Shown here piece after piece: positions 1 to 12,859 of a stretch of DNA of 64,000 nucleotides (within the stretch, counting starts at the first letter, position 1; each line of letters begins with the position of its first letter). The stretch comes from Impatiens glandulifera (taxonomy: Eukaryota; Streptophyta; Magnoliopsida; Ericales; Balsaminaceae). The notes beneath the pieces are model-generated. The model saw nothing but the letters and a program-made list of their open reading frames with translations. It was not told the DNA's origin and did not search any database. Position numbers and translations under genes: made by a program. Where the stretch lies: NCBI RefSeq assembly GCF_907164915.1, contig NC_061867.1, positions 1,460,001-1,524,000 on the forward strand. Direction: 5' to 3'.

Positions 1-494
1 ATTTAAGTTTAAATATTTTTATATAAATAAAATGTTAGTTTTGTTGCCTATAACATAAAAGAATGTCTGCCTGAGTGAAGATATAAATAGATAAATATTA
101 CTAGTGTAAATGAGGTTAAAAATTAGTTACACTCCGAACAAAAAAAAATTATAATTTTCAAATTTAGCCTTTAATTTTGTTTTCGATTATACTTTTTTTT
201 TTAAAAAGAAAGCTTACCCGAACCGACATTCCCCACCTCAACTCAGTCGAAATCAAAGATAATAATCTTTTTCAGCTTGAACTATATCTGTATAGTTTAA
301 TGTAATAACACGACCAAAACATGTGTTCATAAATTGTTGACGTTTTCGAGTACAAAACCGGATCAATGTCAAAAACATGTTTCCAGATGGTGTCAATTAA
401 GCTTTAAACTATTGTGCTTATTCCAAACATGGATTTACAAGAAATTGAAAACTGAACATGTAAAAATTGAAAACATTTTCTATAGACTTTGGCT
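1..494. other. Intergenic, 3' flank of the PAT11-like gene
   Basis: This AT-rich stretch lies downstream of the palmitoyltransferase stop codon. It probably holds the 3' UTR and polyadenylation region of that minus-strand gene. I see no gene or repeat here that I can name. Confidence 0.5.
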
Positions 495-2339
495 TCATTT
501 TCTATGCCTCTTCCTTGAACTCCAAGAACTAGGAAAGTACCTGAAAATGGAATAAGGGCAACCGAAAAACCGAACAATATTTTGACAATCTTTGTCCCTA
601 TTGGCCTGATTTCCGCGCCTTAAACTGCTCAAATAGGTATCTCCCTCGTATATGTAACAAAGTTGTTGCCAAAGTAACACACTCAATCCAATCTCAATAG
701 AAACACTAGAAATAAACAAGTAAACAAGAATTAGCCCTCTTGTAGACAACATCAATGCAGATGTCAAAAAGGCAAGACCAATCTCCTTAATCATTCCAAG
801 AGCAAACATACTGCTAAATCCCTCCCATGGAGAAAGAGATGTTGTTGTGAATCTTAAAGGCGGGAACATGGAGAATACTGTATAAGCCGACATGATCGAA
901 ACATAAAATGTACTTATAATTGCCAAGATTAGGAATGCGATGAAGGATCGGTGATTTGCAAATCCAACACAGTTTCCAATCTGCATAATGAAAATGAAAA
1001 CAACTAGTTAAGTTATTGAAACACAAAGGCATACAAAAAACTCCATATCATTACTTTTTTTTCTCTGAGAGTTGATTTTTCTAGTGTTCTTGCGAAATCA
1101 TCACATCTAGAGTGAAGAATTTGTGTGTTACAAAGATTGAAGATCGTAATTCTCTTTTACTGTACATGCAAAAAAAGTCATCTAAAAAGGTACAAAATTC
1201 ATGGTTTCGATATCCAAAAACTGGAAGACACATTCATACAGAAGGGATCAAGGGATTTTATTATTGTGGACTTCAGATCTGTAATCGACAACAATCAAAC
1301 TCAGATAATTCCTATCAATGAGTCTTCAAGGAGGGTGCAAAATCAAATAGAAGAATATCAGAAGGATATTTTGACTCAAAAAATATTGCAAACTGTAACT
1401 TGTTTTTACATGAGAACGATTTTGTGTCAGATTATTTGATTGATAAACATCATATGGGCAGAGAAGTGAAGATATAGACCATTATCGAGGCATGCAATTG
1501 AAGATGTCATTGATGATAAACGAGTCAATCGCCTCTCATCTAGAAGGAATGGAGAGTCAAATGACGCAAACAAAATATTATGTCAAATAGGTTCTACAAA
1601 TTGTCTTATTTTGCTCCCTACTATAGTAAGTTGGATTGTTTTCGTGGCATGTGCTATCATTTTTATATACTAGGAAAAAAAGAAAAAAAATAGTAATTGG
1701 TTTCTCTAATATTTGAAGAATTAATCAAATGGGTTGTTAAAATACTTACAAATGGGCAATGATGATCCATATCCAAGATGCACATTCTACATGATCTGCA
1801 ATGATGAGTTCTTGGTGACTTTGGCTTAGAACAGAAATGACAAAAGGTGTAGTTATCAAGGCCGCCTTTCTCTACTAGTGTATATGATCCCCATATTATA
1901 CTTGGCGGTTCGCCAGCACATTTAAATGCCGCAAAGCAAAATGTTGACATAGTGCATACGGATAAAATTATTATAACGACTGAGTGAAATATTCTTAAGA
2001 ACATACTGAGAGAATATAGAACAGGAGAAATCGTCCAGCAACCACAACCTGCAATGTTTTGAAAAAATCAAAATGTTTAGTAGTTATCTTCTTTTTGCTC
2101 TTGAATGCAGGAAGAAAAAACATACATATGACAAAGAGCATGAATATAATGAGGAAGAAAACAAAGCTTCTGTCACGCAGACGTCTCCACCAAAAGCCAT
2201 TATCTTTGACCCTTAATATGTTTTGATTGGTTATAGATCCGCACCAACCACATTTGAAAATGGGTGCATTTGAAGATAAAAGGAGGCGCGATCCACATCC
2301 CCAACATATTTTTTCGTGGCCATCATTAACAGATGTCAT
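495..2339 (-). CDS. PAT11: DHHC-type protein S-acyltransferase (PAT11-like)
   Basis: Enzyme that attaches palmitate to cysteines of target proteins at membranes. Three coding exons fit on the minus strand: 2339-2126, 2048-1750 and 980-495, giving 332 residues. Junctions are AT|GTATGT..TTGCAG|GT (phase 1) and TTT|GTAAGT..ATGCAG|AT (phase 0). The second junction joins the catalytic motif to give DHHCPFIGNCVGFANH. Before it stands a cysteine-rich block (CHFCSKPKSPRTHHCRSC). An N-terminal CWGCG...CGWCG pair and four hydrophobic segments flank the DHHC domain. The layout (N-terminal zinc-like pairs, tail ending RKRHRK) matches Arabidopsis PAT11 as I remember it. The start is the ATG at 2339, just before the first cysteine pair. 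A nearby upstream in-frame ATG cannot be excluded. An exon-like segment at about 3450-3760 ending in a GTAAGT donor suggests a 5' UTR intron of about 1 kb. Confidence 0.88.
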
Positions 2340-2632
2340 ATGAAATTCCTCCTGCTGCATACAAAGCAGCAACACTGAGCTTATTAAGAAATTCCATGGT
2401 GCTGAAAATAAGGAGTATTCCCTAGAGGAAGTTAGAACGAACCCCAACCGCCATGACCCTCCCCTTAAATCAGAGTGTACTTAGTAGAAATAGATTTTGA
2501 GAACTTTGGTCTCTCTTAGGTAAGACTCTTTCTAGTTAAGGTATTCTCGTGGGTTACAAAAGAGTTTTTAACTAAAAGTGTTTTTTGTGGAGTTCCTGAT
2601 CTACTAGGAGAAGAATTGATTGGGTATAGTCT

Positions 2633-2960
2633 ATGAGAATTTCCAAATTCCAATCAATCAAAAATATGCTTTTATTTGGCCACATACATAAAATGGTCTT
2701 TTTTACTATTAAGTCGGTTTATCATGTTTTCCAAGCAAACAATTCTCTGATCGAGCCTTGTTCAAATGGCCCAACTTTGTCCTTTTGGCAAAATTTAAAG
2801 AGTCTACCTTGTTTACCTAAGGTCAAATCCTTTCTATGGAAAACTTGTCGAAACTTTCTACCCAAATTATAGAAACTCCATCTCATAAAAAGCTAGCACA
2901 TAACAACATTTGTTACTCAAAGATGGAAACCATAAAACATCACATTTTTCGGTGTTCTAC
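2633..2960 (+). mobile_element. LINE remnant, zinc-binding reverse-transcriptase tail
   Basis: Decayed piece of a non-LTR retrotransposon ORF2. The translation starts MRISKFQ and contains FTIKSVYHVFQ, then WQNLKSLPCLPKVKSFLWKT, the pattern of the plant zf-RVT domain. After a stop, another frame continues with CYSKMETIKHHIFRC, the zinc-knuckle end of the domain with one cysteine apparently lost. It is antisense to the PAT11-like gene and lies in its probable 5' UTR intron. It is not a functional gene. Confidence 0.7.
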
Positions 2961-3449
2961 TGAAAAACCTTTGTTGTTCTGACCTTGTTTATGACCGGTT
3001 GTTAGTATTCATTTCCTACACAACTTGATTTACTTGTAAACAACAAAACATGTTGCTTTATGAGAATTTGAAACTTTGTTTTGTTAAGGAAAGACATCCC
3101 AACATACTTTCTTCTACAAAGATTATGATAACTAGAAATTGAAAACCCCCACCCAAGATTATACCTTGTACAAAACTTAAGATGTCTTAATTCATGTGTT
3201 AATGATCCACTAAATAGGGTTTTTGATACTTTCAATACTCTCATTTGTAAACACTTTTCAAGTTCCTAAATCTATGCAGTATTTTGACCCAACAAATCAA
3301 AACCATAAACTAACCTTCATTATTCTCAGAAGTTTGTATATTAGCAATTGCACATTAGATTGTAGATTCTGCAGCAACCCTTCAATTACCTACTGAAACA
3401 AAATACATGTAGAATGAAAACATGGGAAAACAAGATTATAGTACTTACA

Positions 3450-3780
3450 GTTCTTAAACTGAACAAACAGATCTGCTGCAAGCGCTGAAACAGAGAGACG
3501 ATAATTGTAGTTTTTTAGCTTATGAAACGGGAGTTGTTTTCGATCGAGAAAATGTCGTATTTATAGGGCATGGTTTTCAATTTTGAAAAAGAAGAAATCC
3601 GTCGTGAGAAGAACTCATCGTGAATGTTTTCCGGCCATTCGGAACGCCGTGGGGGTAGAATTGGAAATCGATTATCTTTTCAAGCTTTTTGTTGATCAAT
3701 CGAGAGGGGAAGAAGGATTAGGAAGGTGTAGAAGAAGACGAAGAAGATGACTTTTCTTTGTGTTTTCTTGGGAAAATATT
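3450..3780 (-). other. Probable 5' UTR exon and promoter of the PAT11-like gene
   Basis: The minus strand reads out of a less AT-rich segment into a good donor, GAACT|GTAAGTACT, at about 3449. A matching acceptor (TTTGTATGCAG) lies just upstream of the chosen start codon near 2360. This supports an untranslated first exon here. No transcript data are available to confirm it. Confidence 0.45.
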
Positions 3781-4530
3781 CCTTAATTTTTTACAAATAT
3801 TTAATATGTTTTAAATATATAAATATATAATATATATATATATAAGAAAATTTAAAAATAATTGGAGAGACCTGACTTTGTCAATATATATTCCTCAATT
3901 TAATATATATCTATTTAGACTTTTTGTATTTAGATAAAGTGAATATGTAAATAAAATATCAATTTCAATATATGTTTAAAAAAAAAAAAAACTATTTCTT
4001 AAATTTATCCTACATATACAATCACTAGTTCCAAACTCACATTTATCATATTCCTTCATTTTAAATCTTTATAATTCTCTAAAAAGATGAGTATTAATAT
4101 AAAGTTTACGACAAGACGAAAGAGGATAAATTGACTAAAAATCAATTACGAGTTAAAATTTTAAGTTACCGGGTGTAAACAGTATAAATAGTCCATTAAA
4201 ATCTGCGAGAGCCTCGTCAAACCACTAGAAGAGAGTTGAAAATTTACAACTAATTAATAATATGATTTATATACAAAGAAATATTACAATAATGTTTTGA
4301 AATATAAGTTGAATAATCCTTCTACACACCACCTAGTACCTAACTCTTCAACCACTCCTGTCTATCTGTCGGACAGCAAACAAATAAACTAAGGTCACCC
4401 ACTAAACCTTTGACCGACCACGACCGAGAACCTATGACCGCATCAATCTATATTTCTCTATAATCTATATTCAAGCCACTAATACTAACTTATTTACAAA
4501 CCATATTCATATTTCCCCTTTTCCCCCCAC
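3781..4530. other. AT-rich spacer between two minus-strand genes
   Basis: The left part is low-complexity TA-rich sequence. From about 4200 to 4530 the base composition rises slightly, and this is probably the 3' UTR of the ACR gene. No other feature was recognised. Confidence 0.5.
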
Positions 4531-6315
4531 TCAAGAATACAATTTTATCAAACCACCCAAACTGTATAGATTCATCCTTCTAACAATACTCCCAATCGAT
4601 AACAAAACCGTCGTGGCCACCCCTCCGCCGCCACCGGAGGGGTCGACCTCCTCCCTTTCGCTCTTATCGTGATAGATTTTTGGTAACTCCTTCACATTCA
4701 AACAATCAATCCCAATTCTCTTTCGAACCGATTCAATTACATCTAAATCCGCCTGATTTCCTCTCGCATCCGTTACATAAAAGATATTCAAAGCCACCTC
4801 CTTTGTAGTCGATATCTCTGCCCTAGTCACATTCAGCTCGTTTTCTCTGAATGTTCTTGTCACCTCCGCTAATAACCCGTGTTTATCTTCTTTACATAGC
4901 TCCAATCTAATTCCTCCACCCGAACACCTCCTCACTATAGAAGCACGCAGACATTGAATCACCCGCTGCCTCTCGGCTTCTGAACTGATTGCTATCCCGT
5001 CTGCGTGTCGGATAAAGAATTCCATATCGGCTCTGTCTCCGGATGTATTCACCGTCGCGTGGAAAACCCCATACTCCAAATCTGTCAATGTACAAACAAT
5101 GTCAAAGAGAAGCTTCGTTCTATCCTTACAATGGATGTTCACCAATGAATATTCTTTCTCCATGCAATTCTGAACCATCACGTTAACACAATCCGTATTA
5201 TTATTATTGTGTTTAGTTGGTTGTCGTTCGTAATCGCGATCCGTGAACATCATCTGGTGAAGTCTCCTCTCTGTATGTGTTTCCGCCATGGATATTGATG
5301 TTTTAGCACTACGAATATCATTGTCTCCCTTTAAAACGTTTCTTAATCGCGCTTTGATTTTCTCTAGTCTTTCCGAGTCTTCAATGGACGAACCAGATTG
5401 AGAATCTTTCAAGTAGATTAAGGAAGCAATTCTTCCATTATGTGTCCATACTTTCGATTCAACTACGTTACATTGTAAATCTGATAAAACTGCGTAAACC
5501 TCTGATAGTAAACCGAGTCTATCAGTTCCTGTGAGCTCTAGAGCTGTCAAGCCTTCGAAACTCTTGGTTCTCGAATCATGAACTGTTTCAAGCGACTAGA
5601 ATTGACAAAACATTGTTAAATTGGAATAATTAACTTCAGACAATTGAAACTCGATATTGATCAATCAATTATCACCTGTTCGAGGAAATTGATAACACTC
5701 TCTTCCGTTAACTTGTTTCCATTCAAATCAGTGACATGAAAAACTGTAAAAACGAAACCCTAACATTTGTTACACAACAGAAACGCAGCGCGAAAACTAA
5801 TAGATCGGTTAATTCAAGGCGGCTTACCGTCCATAAACCACTTCCCGTCGGAGGATACATACGCTTTCTTAATAGAAAGGTTTAAATCGGTAAGAATCTG
5901 TATCGCTTCAAGAAGATTTTCATGTTTTCTAGCACTGTCAATCTAGAAATTGAAATATGTTTCAAATTAGAGACGAATCTGATACAATTTCATCAAAAGA
6001 CGAATCAGAAACTTACAATAACACGAGTCGCATTTGAACAACCGGCGTTATCAATCATGACCCTGCGAAGAACAATAACAAAGACAAATCAGAGAAATTA
6101 TCAACCAAACAAACGCGTTTTTCCTTTCTTCCTAGCGTCAATGACTCAAATTAGGTCAAATTCAGTGTAGATTAGATCTTCAATTAAGCTAATAGTACTA
6201 TTTTGAGCAAGAATCGATTCAAGAATCGAATCAGAAAGATTTGAACTCACTTTGGCATCGTCATCCTAGTGACAAGCTTTTGATATTCATCTAAATATGC
6301 AGAAGTCCAAGCCAT
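4531..6315 (-). CDS. ACT domain-repeat protein (ACR family)
   Basis: Plant-specific regulatory protein made of four ACT domains, which usually bind small ligands such as amino acids; the ligand is not settled. Five exons: 6315-6251, 6062-6017, 5942-5828, 5743-5676 and 5595-4531. They sum to 1359 nt, 452 residues, the usual size of ACR3-6. The start reads [14 protein letters not shown], and ACT1 begins around residue 22 ([12 protein letters not shown]). ACT2 starts near 115 ([17 protein letters not shown]), ACT3 near 246 ([16 protein letters not shown]) and ACT4 near 327 ([17 protein letters not shown]). The short exons encode [17 protein letters not shown] and [17 protein letters not shown], hallmarks of the family. 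The tail has a glycine run, then [19 protein letters not shown]. Every junction keeps frame. I did not assign a specific ACR number. Confidence 0.93.
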
Positions 6316-7080
6316 CTTCGTTGTTCTTCAGATCAATCTTCAAATCTTGTTTTCGCAAAATCAAATCCAGAAATTATCAATTCAATATGAAGAAGACGAC
6401 GGTTTTTCTCGAGCTAATTGAATCGCTTTATCTCTCTAGAAACTGCTAGGGTTTCTCTCTCTCCTTATCTATATATATATTAGAAAAAAAATAAAAATAA
6501 TAAATAAATCCAATACTCCCGCTAATTTTCCACGGTCTTAATTTTAATATTTTATATATTTTATTGCTGACTTTATTTAAATAAATATGTTTATAAATTA
6601 CCCTAATTATTACATTTAATTACATCAATGCCCAGAGATTAAACAGACGGTCAGGATATACATGTATGGTTTGGACTTGCCGAACCTGATGTATGACGTG
6701 TGCAGACACGTGATCATAATCTAAATAATTTATTTTATAATTTAATAGTATTAATTTATTTTATAATTTATTCGATTCATTTTGAAATATATATATATTT
6801 TTATTTTAAAATGTTAATTGTTTTTTTTTATAGTAATAATGAGGGGGTGAAAAGGGGAAATTGCAATATAACAACTTTTTATGTAATTGAGGGCATGGGC
6901 GGGAACAAAAAGTAACGGATGAGATCTTCCCGCCAAAATCTAGCGGTTGGGGCCCTGTCGGCTTTCCTCAAAACCGACAAAGTGAGAAAAAAAGGAAGCA
7001 TGCCGGTTTGAGTGGGGGACCACATGACTTTGACGTCCGACCTACATTGGATAGAGAAAATTCTCGTTTGTTTTGGTAAA
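6316..7080. promoter_or_regulatory. 5' UTR/promoter region of ACR with G-box and E2F-like sites
   Basis: The first 120 bases upstream of the ATG are probable 5' UTR. A CACGTG G-box core sits at about 6706. A GC-richer island at 6890-7060 holds TTCCCGCCAAAA (about 6927), whose complement TTTTGGCGGGAA is a full E2F-type site, and GGGCGGGAAC nearby (about 6898). Between these lie runs of A/T. Whether the sites work on ACR or on something else is unknown. Confidence 0.4.
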
Positions 7081-7675
7081 AATAAGTTATAATGACTAGC
7101 ACGAGATCCGACAACTATGTCCCGTTTATATTCAAAGCGCTTTCATTAAAATTAAATTTGTGATCTCTTAGTTTCTTAAACCAACAACGTTTATAAAAAA
7201 AAAAAAAAAAAAGTATATTTTGGTGGGATGAAGTTAGAATCAAACTAAACCTTGGGGTCGTACATTTGCATAAAATAATAGCACCCCTAAAAATAAAAAC
7301 AGAACATGTCAATGTGTCTCTTCAATAGTACGAATAGGCTTCTAGTAAAACAGGGCGGGTCACACACTTTGGGTGACAGCTCACATGTTGATGAGCTGGA
7401 CCACTCCTATTCCCCAGGTTTCTGCTTCTGTCTCCTTAGACCGTTTGTTTATTTGGCGCCAATATTACTTTTCTAAATATAAATGGTCTGTATTAATCCA
7501 TCAATATATATTTTTAAGAAAAAAATTCTCTTTTTGTCTTTATAAAATAATTTTGATAATATTTTCGTCTATTTTTTTTTCTTTTTCGAATATTACTTTA
7601 AATTATTGTTGGATTCTTTGTTATAAATACCTTTTAATGATTTTTTTTAATATGAAGTTGTTCTTTTTGTCTTTT

Positions 7676-7843
7676 TAATAAGGAGTACTTACTGAATTTG
7701 ATTTTTTATATGGAGGCATTTATTTATTTTTGAAAAAAATTACATGTATTTTAAATAATAAGGAGTACTTACTGAATTTGATTTTTTATATGGAGACATT
7801 TATTTATTTTTAAAAAAAATTACATGTATTTTAAATATGATAA
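7676..7843. repeat. 84-bp tandem duplication
   Basis: Two adjacent copies start with AATAAGGAGTACTTACTG and end with TTACATGTATTTTAAAT. They differ at only a few positions, so the duplication is fairly recent. There is no coding content. Confidence 0.85.
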
Positions 7844-7904
7844 AAAATCGTTTAAACACAACTACAAAAACATGATATTAAGATAAAATAAATAAATAAA
7901 ATAT

Positions 7905-8500
7905 AAATAAATAACGTTACTAAATAGGTTATCGAACTCGTAAGTGTTCGAGAAGAACGATTAATTCTCCGACGGACTTTACCGATTTTTTAAAATGTAT
8001 ATCAAAAAACATAATAATAATAATAATAAATTATGAATGATACGCATCGAACAACTACGATCAGTGAAAGTTCGACGACTTATATTTAATAGATAGTCCA
8101 CCAAAAAATAATTGGGATGGTAACCTAATTATGTAGTTGTGCCATATTAGCCGCATCAATCTAGATTTTTCAACAACTACTCAAAGACTCGGGCATCACT
8201 CAATGAAAAAGTAAGTGAATTACTGATTCAACCTCCTCGTAACACATACGACAACAATTAATCATAATACAATAATTTTTCATATACATATCATCCGTAA
8301 GAATTGCACCATTAATAACGCTCCATCCAAATAATGAGATCTTGAATGTAATTTTTGACTCTCAAAGTTTCTCCTAACAAAAATTATATGAACTAATGTT
8401 AGCGAACACATTGTCTGCCTCAACATGAAAACTATCTATGTATTGCCAATGCATAACGTCTTGTTCAGATAAAAACACTTATTTGCATCCTATCAAAAAT
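7905..8500 (-). mobile_element. LINE remnant A (zf-RVT region)
   Basis: Read on the minus strand, 8130-8400 translates as ISLFGWSVINGAILTDD, then CRMCYEEVESVIHLLFH, with stops. This is the plant zf-RVT domain that follows LINE reverse transcriptase. The block 7905-8260 also resembles 17550-17910 over several hundred bases (shared anchors: a TTATCGA-CTC start, an AGAAGAACGA motif, a GATAGTCC motif). So this is a dispersed, decayed family. Confidence 0.65.
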
Positions 8501-11500
8501 AAAAATTATATTATGAGACAGACTCTACATAATGTTTAATCTCTGTATATATATATATATATAATGAAGACTTTTATTCTCCCATTGTTTATGGATTTGT
8601 CACTATTTTAGACATATGTAAATGGTACATTATCATTTGAAAGCACACTTTTCAGCGTTAATTATCAACCCACAACTAATGATAATTTTAACTCATAATA
8701 TTTGTTAAAGATTTTTTTGACAATGTTTTATTAGTTCGTCCGGATTGCTCTACTTTAATACTTATCATTCAAGAACTGAAATGAGTTTGTCTTTAAATTG
8801 ACCATCAACAAATTACATGATTGTTGGATATTTTTTATTGAGAATTTTATTTTTATAAATTATTTATTTAATTGAATATATAGATCAATTATTTATTTTA
8901 ATTTTGTAGATGTTATTTTGTATTAACTAATTTTGTATAACTAATTCTCAATTTCTCAATTGAATTTTAAAAAACTTATATCTTGATATTACTTAATAGA
9001 GCTTTTAAGTAATTTTTTTTATAAGTTTACATTACATTTTAGATTTGATCTTTAGTTTATAAGCTTTCTAGATTTTTGTCACATGTTAAATAAACAATTA
9101 ATAAATACAAGCTCCAGGGTTTTGTTGGGCCTTAAATAAAATTCTGAATTTATAGTAATATTATTGTGTGGCCGGAATAATTTATAAATATTTCAAATTC
9201 ACTAATAGGGTTTTATTTATTTATTTCTATTTTCTATTTAAATAACCTAATTTTTTAGTGATTTTTTTTTTCTGTTATAACCTTCTACTAGAAAACTGGG
9301 CCAAAGCACTAGTTCATTGGGCTGAAAAACCCAACATAATTATAGAATACATAAATAATTTTACATCCAGAAAAGTCAATTTTTTTTTATAACATTCTTG
9401 AAGAAACCATCTAATTTATTTGTCGATTTTGTTAAGTCAGTCTCAATTATTTTAAATAATAATTATTATTTTAGAGAAAATATTAATTAATTAATAATAA
9501 TAATAAATAAATAAATGACAATAAATGAAAACATATTTTTAAAATCAGTTATATTTTCTTGAATAAATAATTTACAAATATAATTTTTTTTTTGTAAGAT
9601 AGTATAATCATAAAATCAAAACTATTTAAAAATTTGTAAAAATCTTAAGTATAAAAAATTTAACTTGTTTAAAACTTAAAAGTTTAAAACAATCAAAACT
9701 TGTTACTCTATTTAATCTTAAAATATAATTTTAAAAATTATTTGAAATTTTGGTTGTCTTAACCAACATCAAGCTAAACTATAAAACCTATATATATATA
9801 TATATTATTATATATATATATATTATTAAATATAAATTTTCAAAAATTAATCAAGAACAAGTTAAAGCAACTTATACATAAACAACATCGTAACAAAAAA
9901 AATCACCCAACAACATGTAAAAGGAACTAAAAAATTCGGTGAACCAGAAAGTCGACGAAGACTTGTCAATTAGTCTACCCGAACTTTTCAAAGCGTAATT
10001 AACATTGGAGTAAAGTTTAATTCTTTTGAATGCATTTTAGTCCAAATGTGTGTGCATATATATATTAAAACCAAAGAAAATGCCATGACATTTTCAAATA
10101 AACTTATAAAAAAACTACAAAAGTAAATGACACTACTTTGTTGAATAGATAACATAAACAAGTTAAGGATTTAAAAAATTAGGTCAAGAAGACCACAAAC
10201 AAACAAGAGTCAGCTGAAAAAAGACATTTCTTATAAATTAATTAATTTAATTGATTAATATGGACAGCTTTTAATTATTATATTTACAACAATCACGTGG
10301 TAACTACTATAATTCAAACTGTCATTTAATTAAAAAATTAGTTATTTCATAATTATGAGAAAATGTCAAAAAAAACACAAGTCCATTGACCATACTTCTT
10401 GTCCTATCTCCTGCCCTTTTATCATTTAATTTTCTTATTTATCATTTTTAAACATTTGCTATTCTTCTTATATGATCAGTTTCAACTTTCAAGGTTTAAT
10501 GACTCTAATTTCAAATAAAAAATAAACACTTTAATTATTATATATAAATCATAATATGTTTAAAGAGGAATTGTTGGTAGACCAAAGAGTCTATTTTTGA
10601 GGTACATTAATAATAATAATGATCCAAAATTTATTTAATCTCAATTAGAGACCTGATAAAAAATGGTATTTGAAATAGAGACCTACATTAATTTACCATT
10701 TTCCATCATAAAAATAAGACACAATCATGATTTGAAGGATTATATGTCCATTCAAGCTAGTCCACCCAAATCTGCCCCTCAAAAAAAAAATGTTTTTTTA
10801 TTATTTTTATTGGGAAAATAGTCACAAGTTAGCTAGATTGATCTATTGTAGTCATGGTTAGTTGAAATTAAATTGTTTTTAGTGGGTCGAGATTGAACCT
10901 AAGACGAGTTTTAATTAAGTAAGCATAATCAATTATAATCAAACTACTAGGACTCTCGATCAGTTATCTAACGAATTCTAGAACTTGTTCGGTTGAGAAC
11001 TCAACCATAATCAAACATCATTTTTTCACTCTCTCAATCACATTATTCAAAATACAAAATATTTTATATTTGAAAAAAAACTATATATTAATACTTTTTT
11101 TTAAATCATCATTTTAAAATAATTTAGGGTTATTACAATAAACACAAAATGATCAAGGTCCTAATGTGAACTCTATAAGTATTTATATTTTTTTTAACCC
11201 AATTCACAAAGTTAATTAGGAAATAATTAATGAAATGAATCCTTTGCTAGGGAACCCCATAAATTAATTTGATTTATATATAGCTAGGCTCTCTGGCATG
11301 GCAGCTGAAAGAATGGGGGCAAACGCATGCAATGAAAACAAGACATAAGACCCGACAAAAAGCATCTTCGTTTTCATGGATATTCGTTTTCATTAGTTTC
11401 AGAACCAATTAATGAAAGAGAGAATCCCAACTACCAATCTAAACTTCTTTCCTTTCAACTTTAAACAGAGATGCCAATGAATAAACCCTAATTGTGAACT

Positions 11501-12333
11501 GATATACTATTTGCGAAAATAAAAATTAGACGTACCCAAAATTTTAACAAAAAAAAAAATGATTTAAATAAAACACATTCAAATGTTATAGGTTCGATTC
11601 TCAATTAATTAAAACGAAATTGAGATCATAATGTGAAATGTGAAATGACGAAGAATAGTAAAAAAAAAAGTAAGAGAATCAAACTCACTCGAGTAGTCAT
11701 GTGGGTGGGCTTTATTTGTCTCCATTTACCCCCACAATATGAACATGTTCCCCATTCTCTTTCCTCATTATCCACGCCTATTCTCTTAATTGAGACATAT
11801 CTAATTAAGATATGATCATTAAACCTTAATAAAAAAAAGTGTGAAATAATAACAAAACTAACTGTCCTTTTTCTATTTCATTTATTTTGAATTTAGTGAG
11901 CTATCCAACTATACATACAATTATTATTCGACTTCTTGGATTCTATGCGGTGATATTATTCAGATAACTTTAATATGCAATTTGGTTAATAAAGTTAACT
12001 TGATTGAACTTTGTTGAGAAAAATTATGAGAATATAAGATGTCTATCAAGATCTAGTTTTGTTATTAAAGTGTTGTTCATGACAAAATTATGACGGTGAT
12101 CATAAATGTCATAAGAAGGTGAAGACAATTTTTTATCTTCTTTTATATTGTCATATTCTGATAAATATTTAAAGTATTTTTATGAAATTTGACTGAAATC
12201 CAATATGTTAGGTGACTATTGAAATACTAAAATCGAGACGACTAAAAGAGCGAAACATACAAGATAGATCTATGTCTCTATATTTTTTTATTGAAGTATC
12301 CCACTAAAAAATAATTGAAAACCATTTAATATT
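8501..12333. other. Gene-free AT-rich region
   Basis: Long runs of A, T and TA repeats, for example around 8550 and 9790-9825. No reading frame shows a recognisable protein. Short patches at about 10860-10960 and 11590 resemble fragments of dispersed repeats with 'gttcgatt' text. No RNA gene was seen. Confidence 0.5.
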
Positions 12334-12341
12334 ATAACGAT

Positions 12342-12856
12342 TAGGGGTAAGCAAATGGGTAAACCAATCCGTTTTGTCCGATCCGTATTAAATCCAAATT
12401 AAATTTATACAATCTGCAGTTTAAATCATTTTACTAATTAATACGGGTCAGATACAGATTGGATTGAAAATGGTTTGCATAATCCAAATTAAAAAATATT
12501 TATATATATCAACTTGAAATTAGTCAACAATTTTTATTATTATTTTTTTAAAAAAAAAAATCCGAATTTTATTATTTTTATTAAATTTGAATTTAAAAAA
12601 AAAATAATAATAAAATAAATATCGTTGTTAAAGTGACGATAAGTAAAATATATATTATATTGAAATGAATTTTAATTTAAAGAAAAATAAATTAAAAAAT
12701 ATATTTTTAAGTTTGGATAATTTGAATAATCCTAATCCAATCCGATTTAATTCAATCCGATCCGATCTTAATTCAATCCGAAATATTCAATCCGAATTAG
12801 TGTTTATGATTCAGATTGGATTGGATTTCGGATTAATCCAGCTAATGCTTATCCTA
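12342..12856. mobile_element. hAT-like MITE, 515 bp
   Basis: The left end reads TAGGGGTAAGCAAA and the right end is its imperfect complement (TAGGATAAGCA read inward), the hAT terminal pattern. Eight bases on each side, ATAACGAT and ATCACGAC, agree at six positions, as expected for an old 8-bp target duplication. Inside are many copies of the words AATCCGAT and GGATTGGA in both orientations. No transposase is encoded, so it is non-autonomous. Confidence 0.7.
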
Positions 12857-12859
12857 ATC

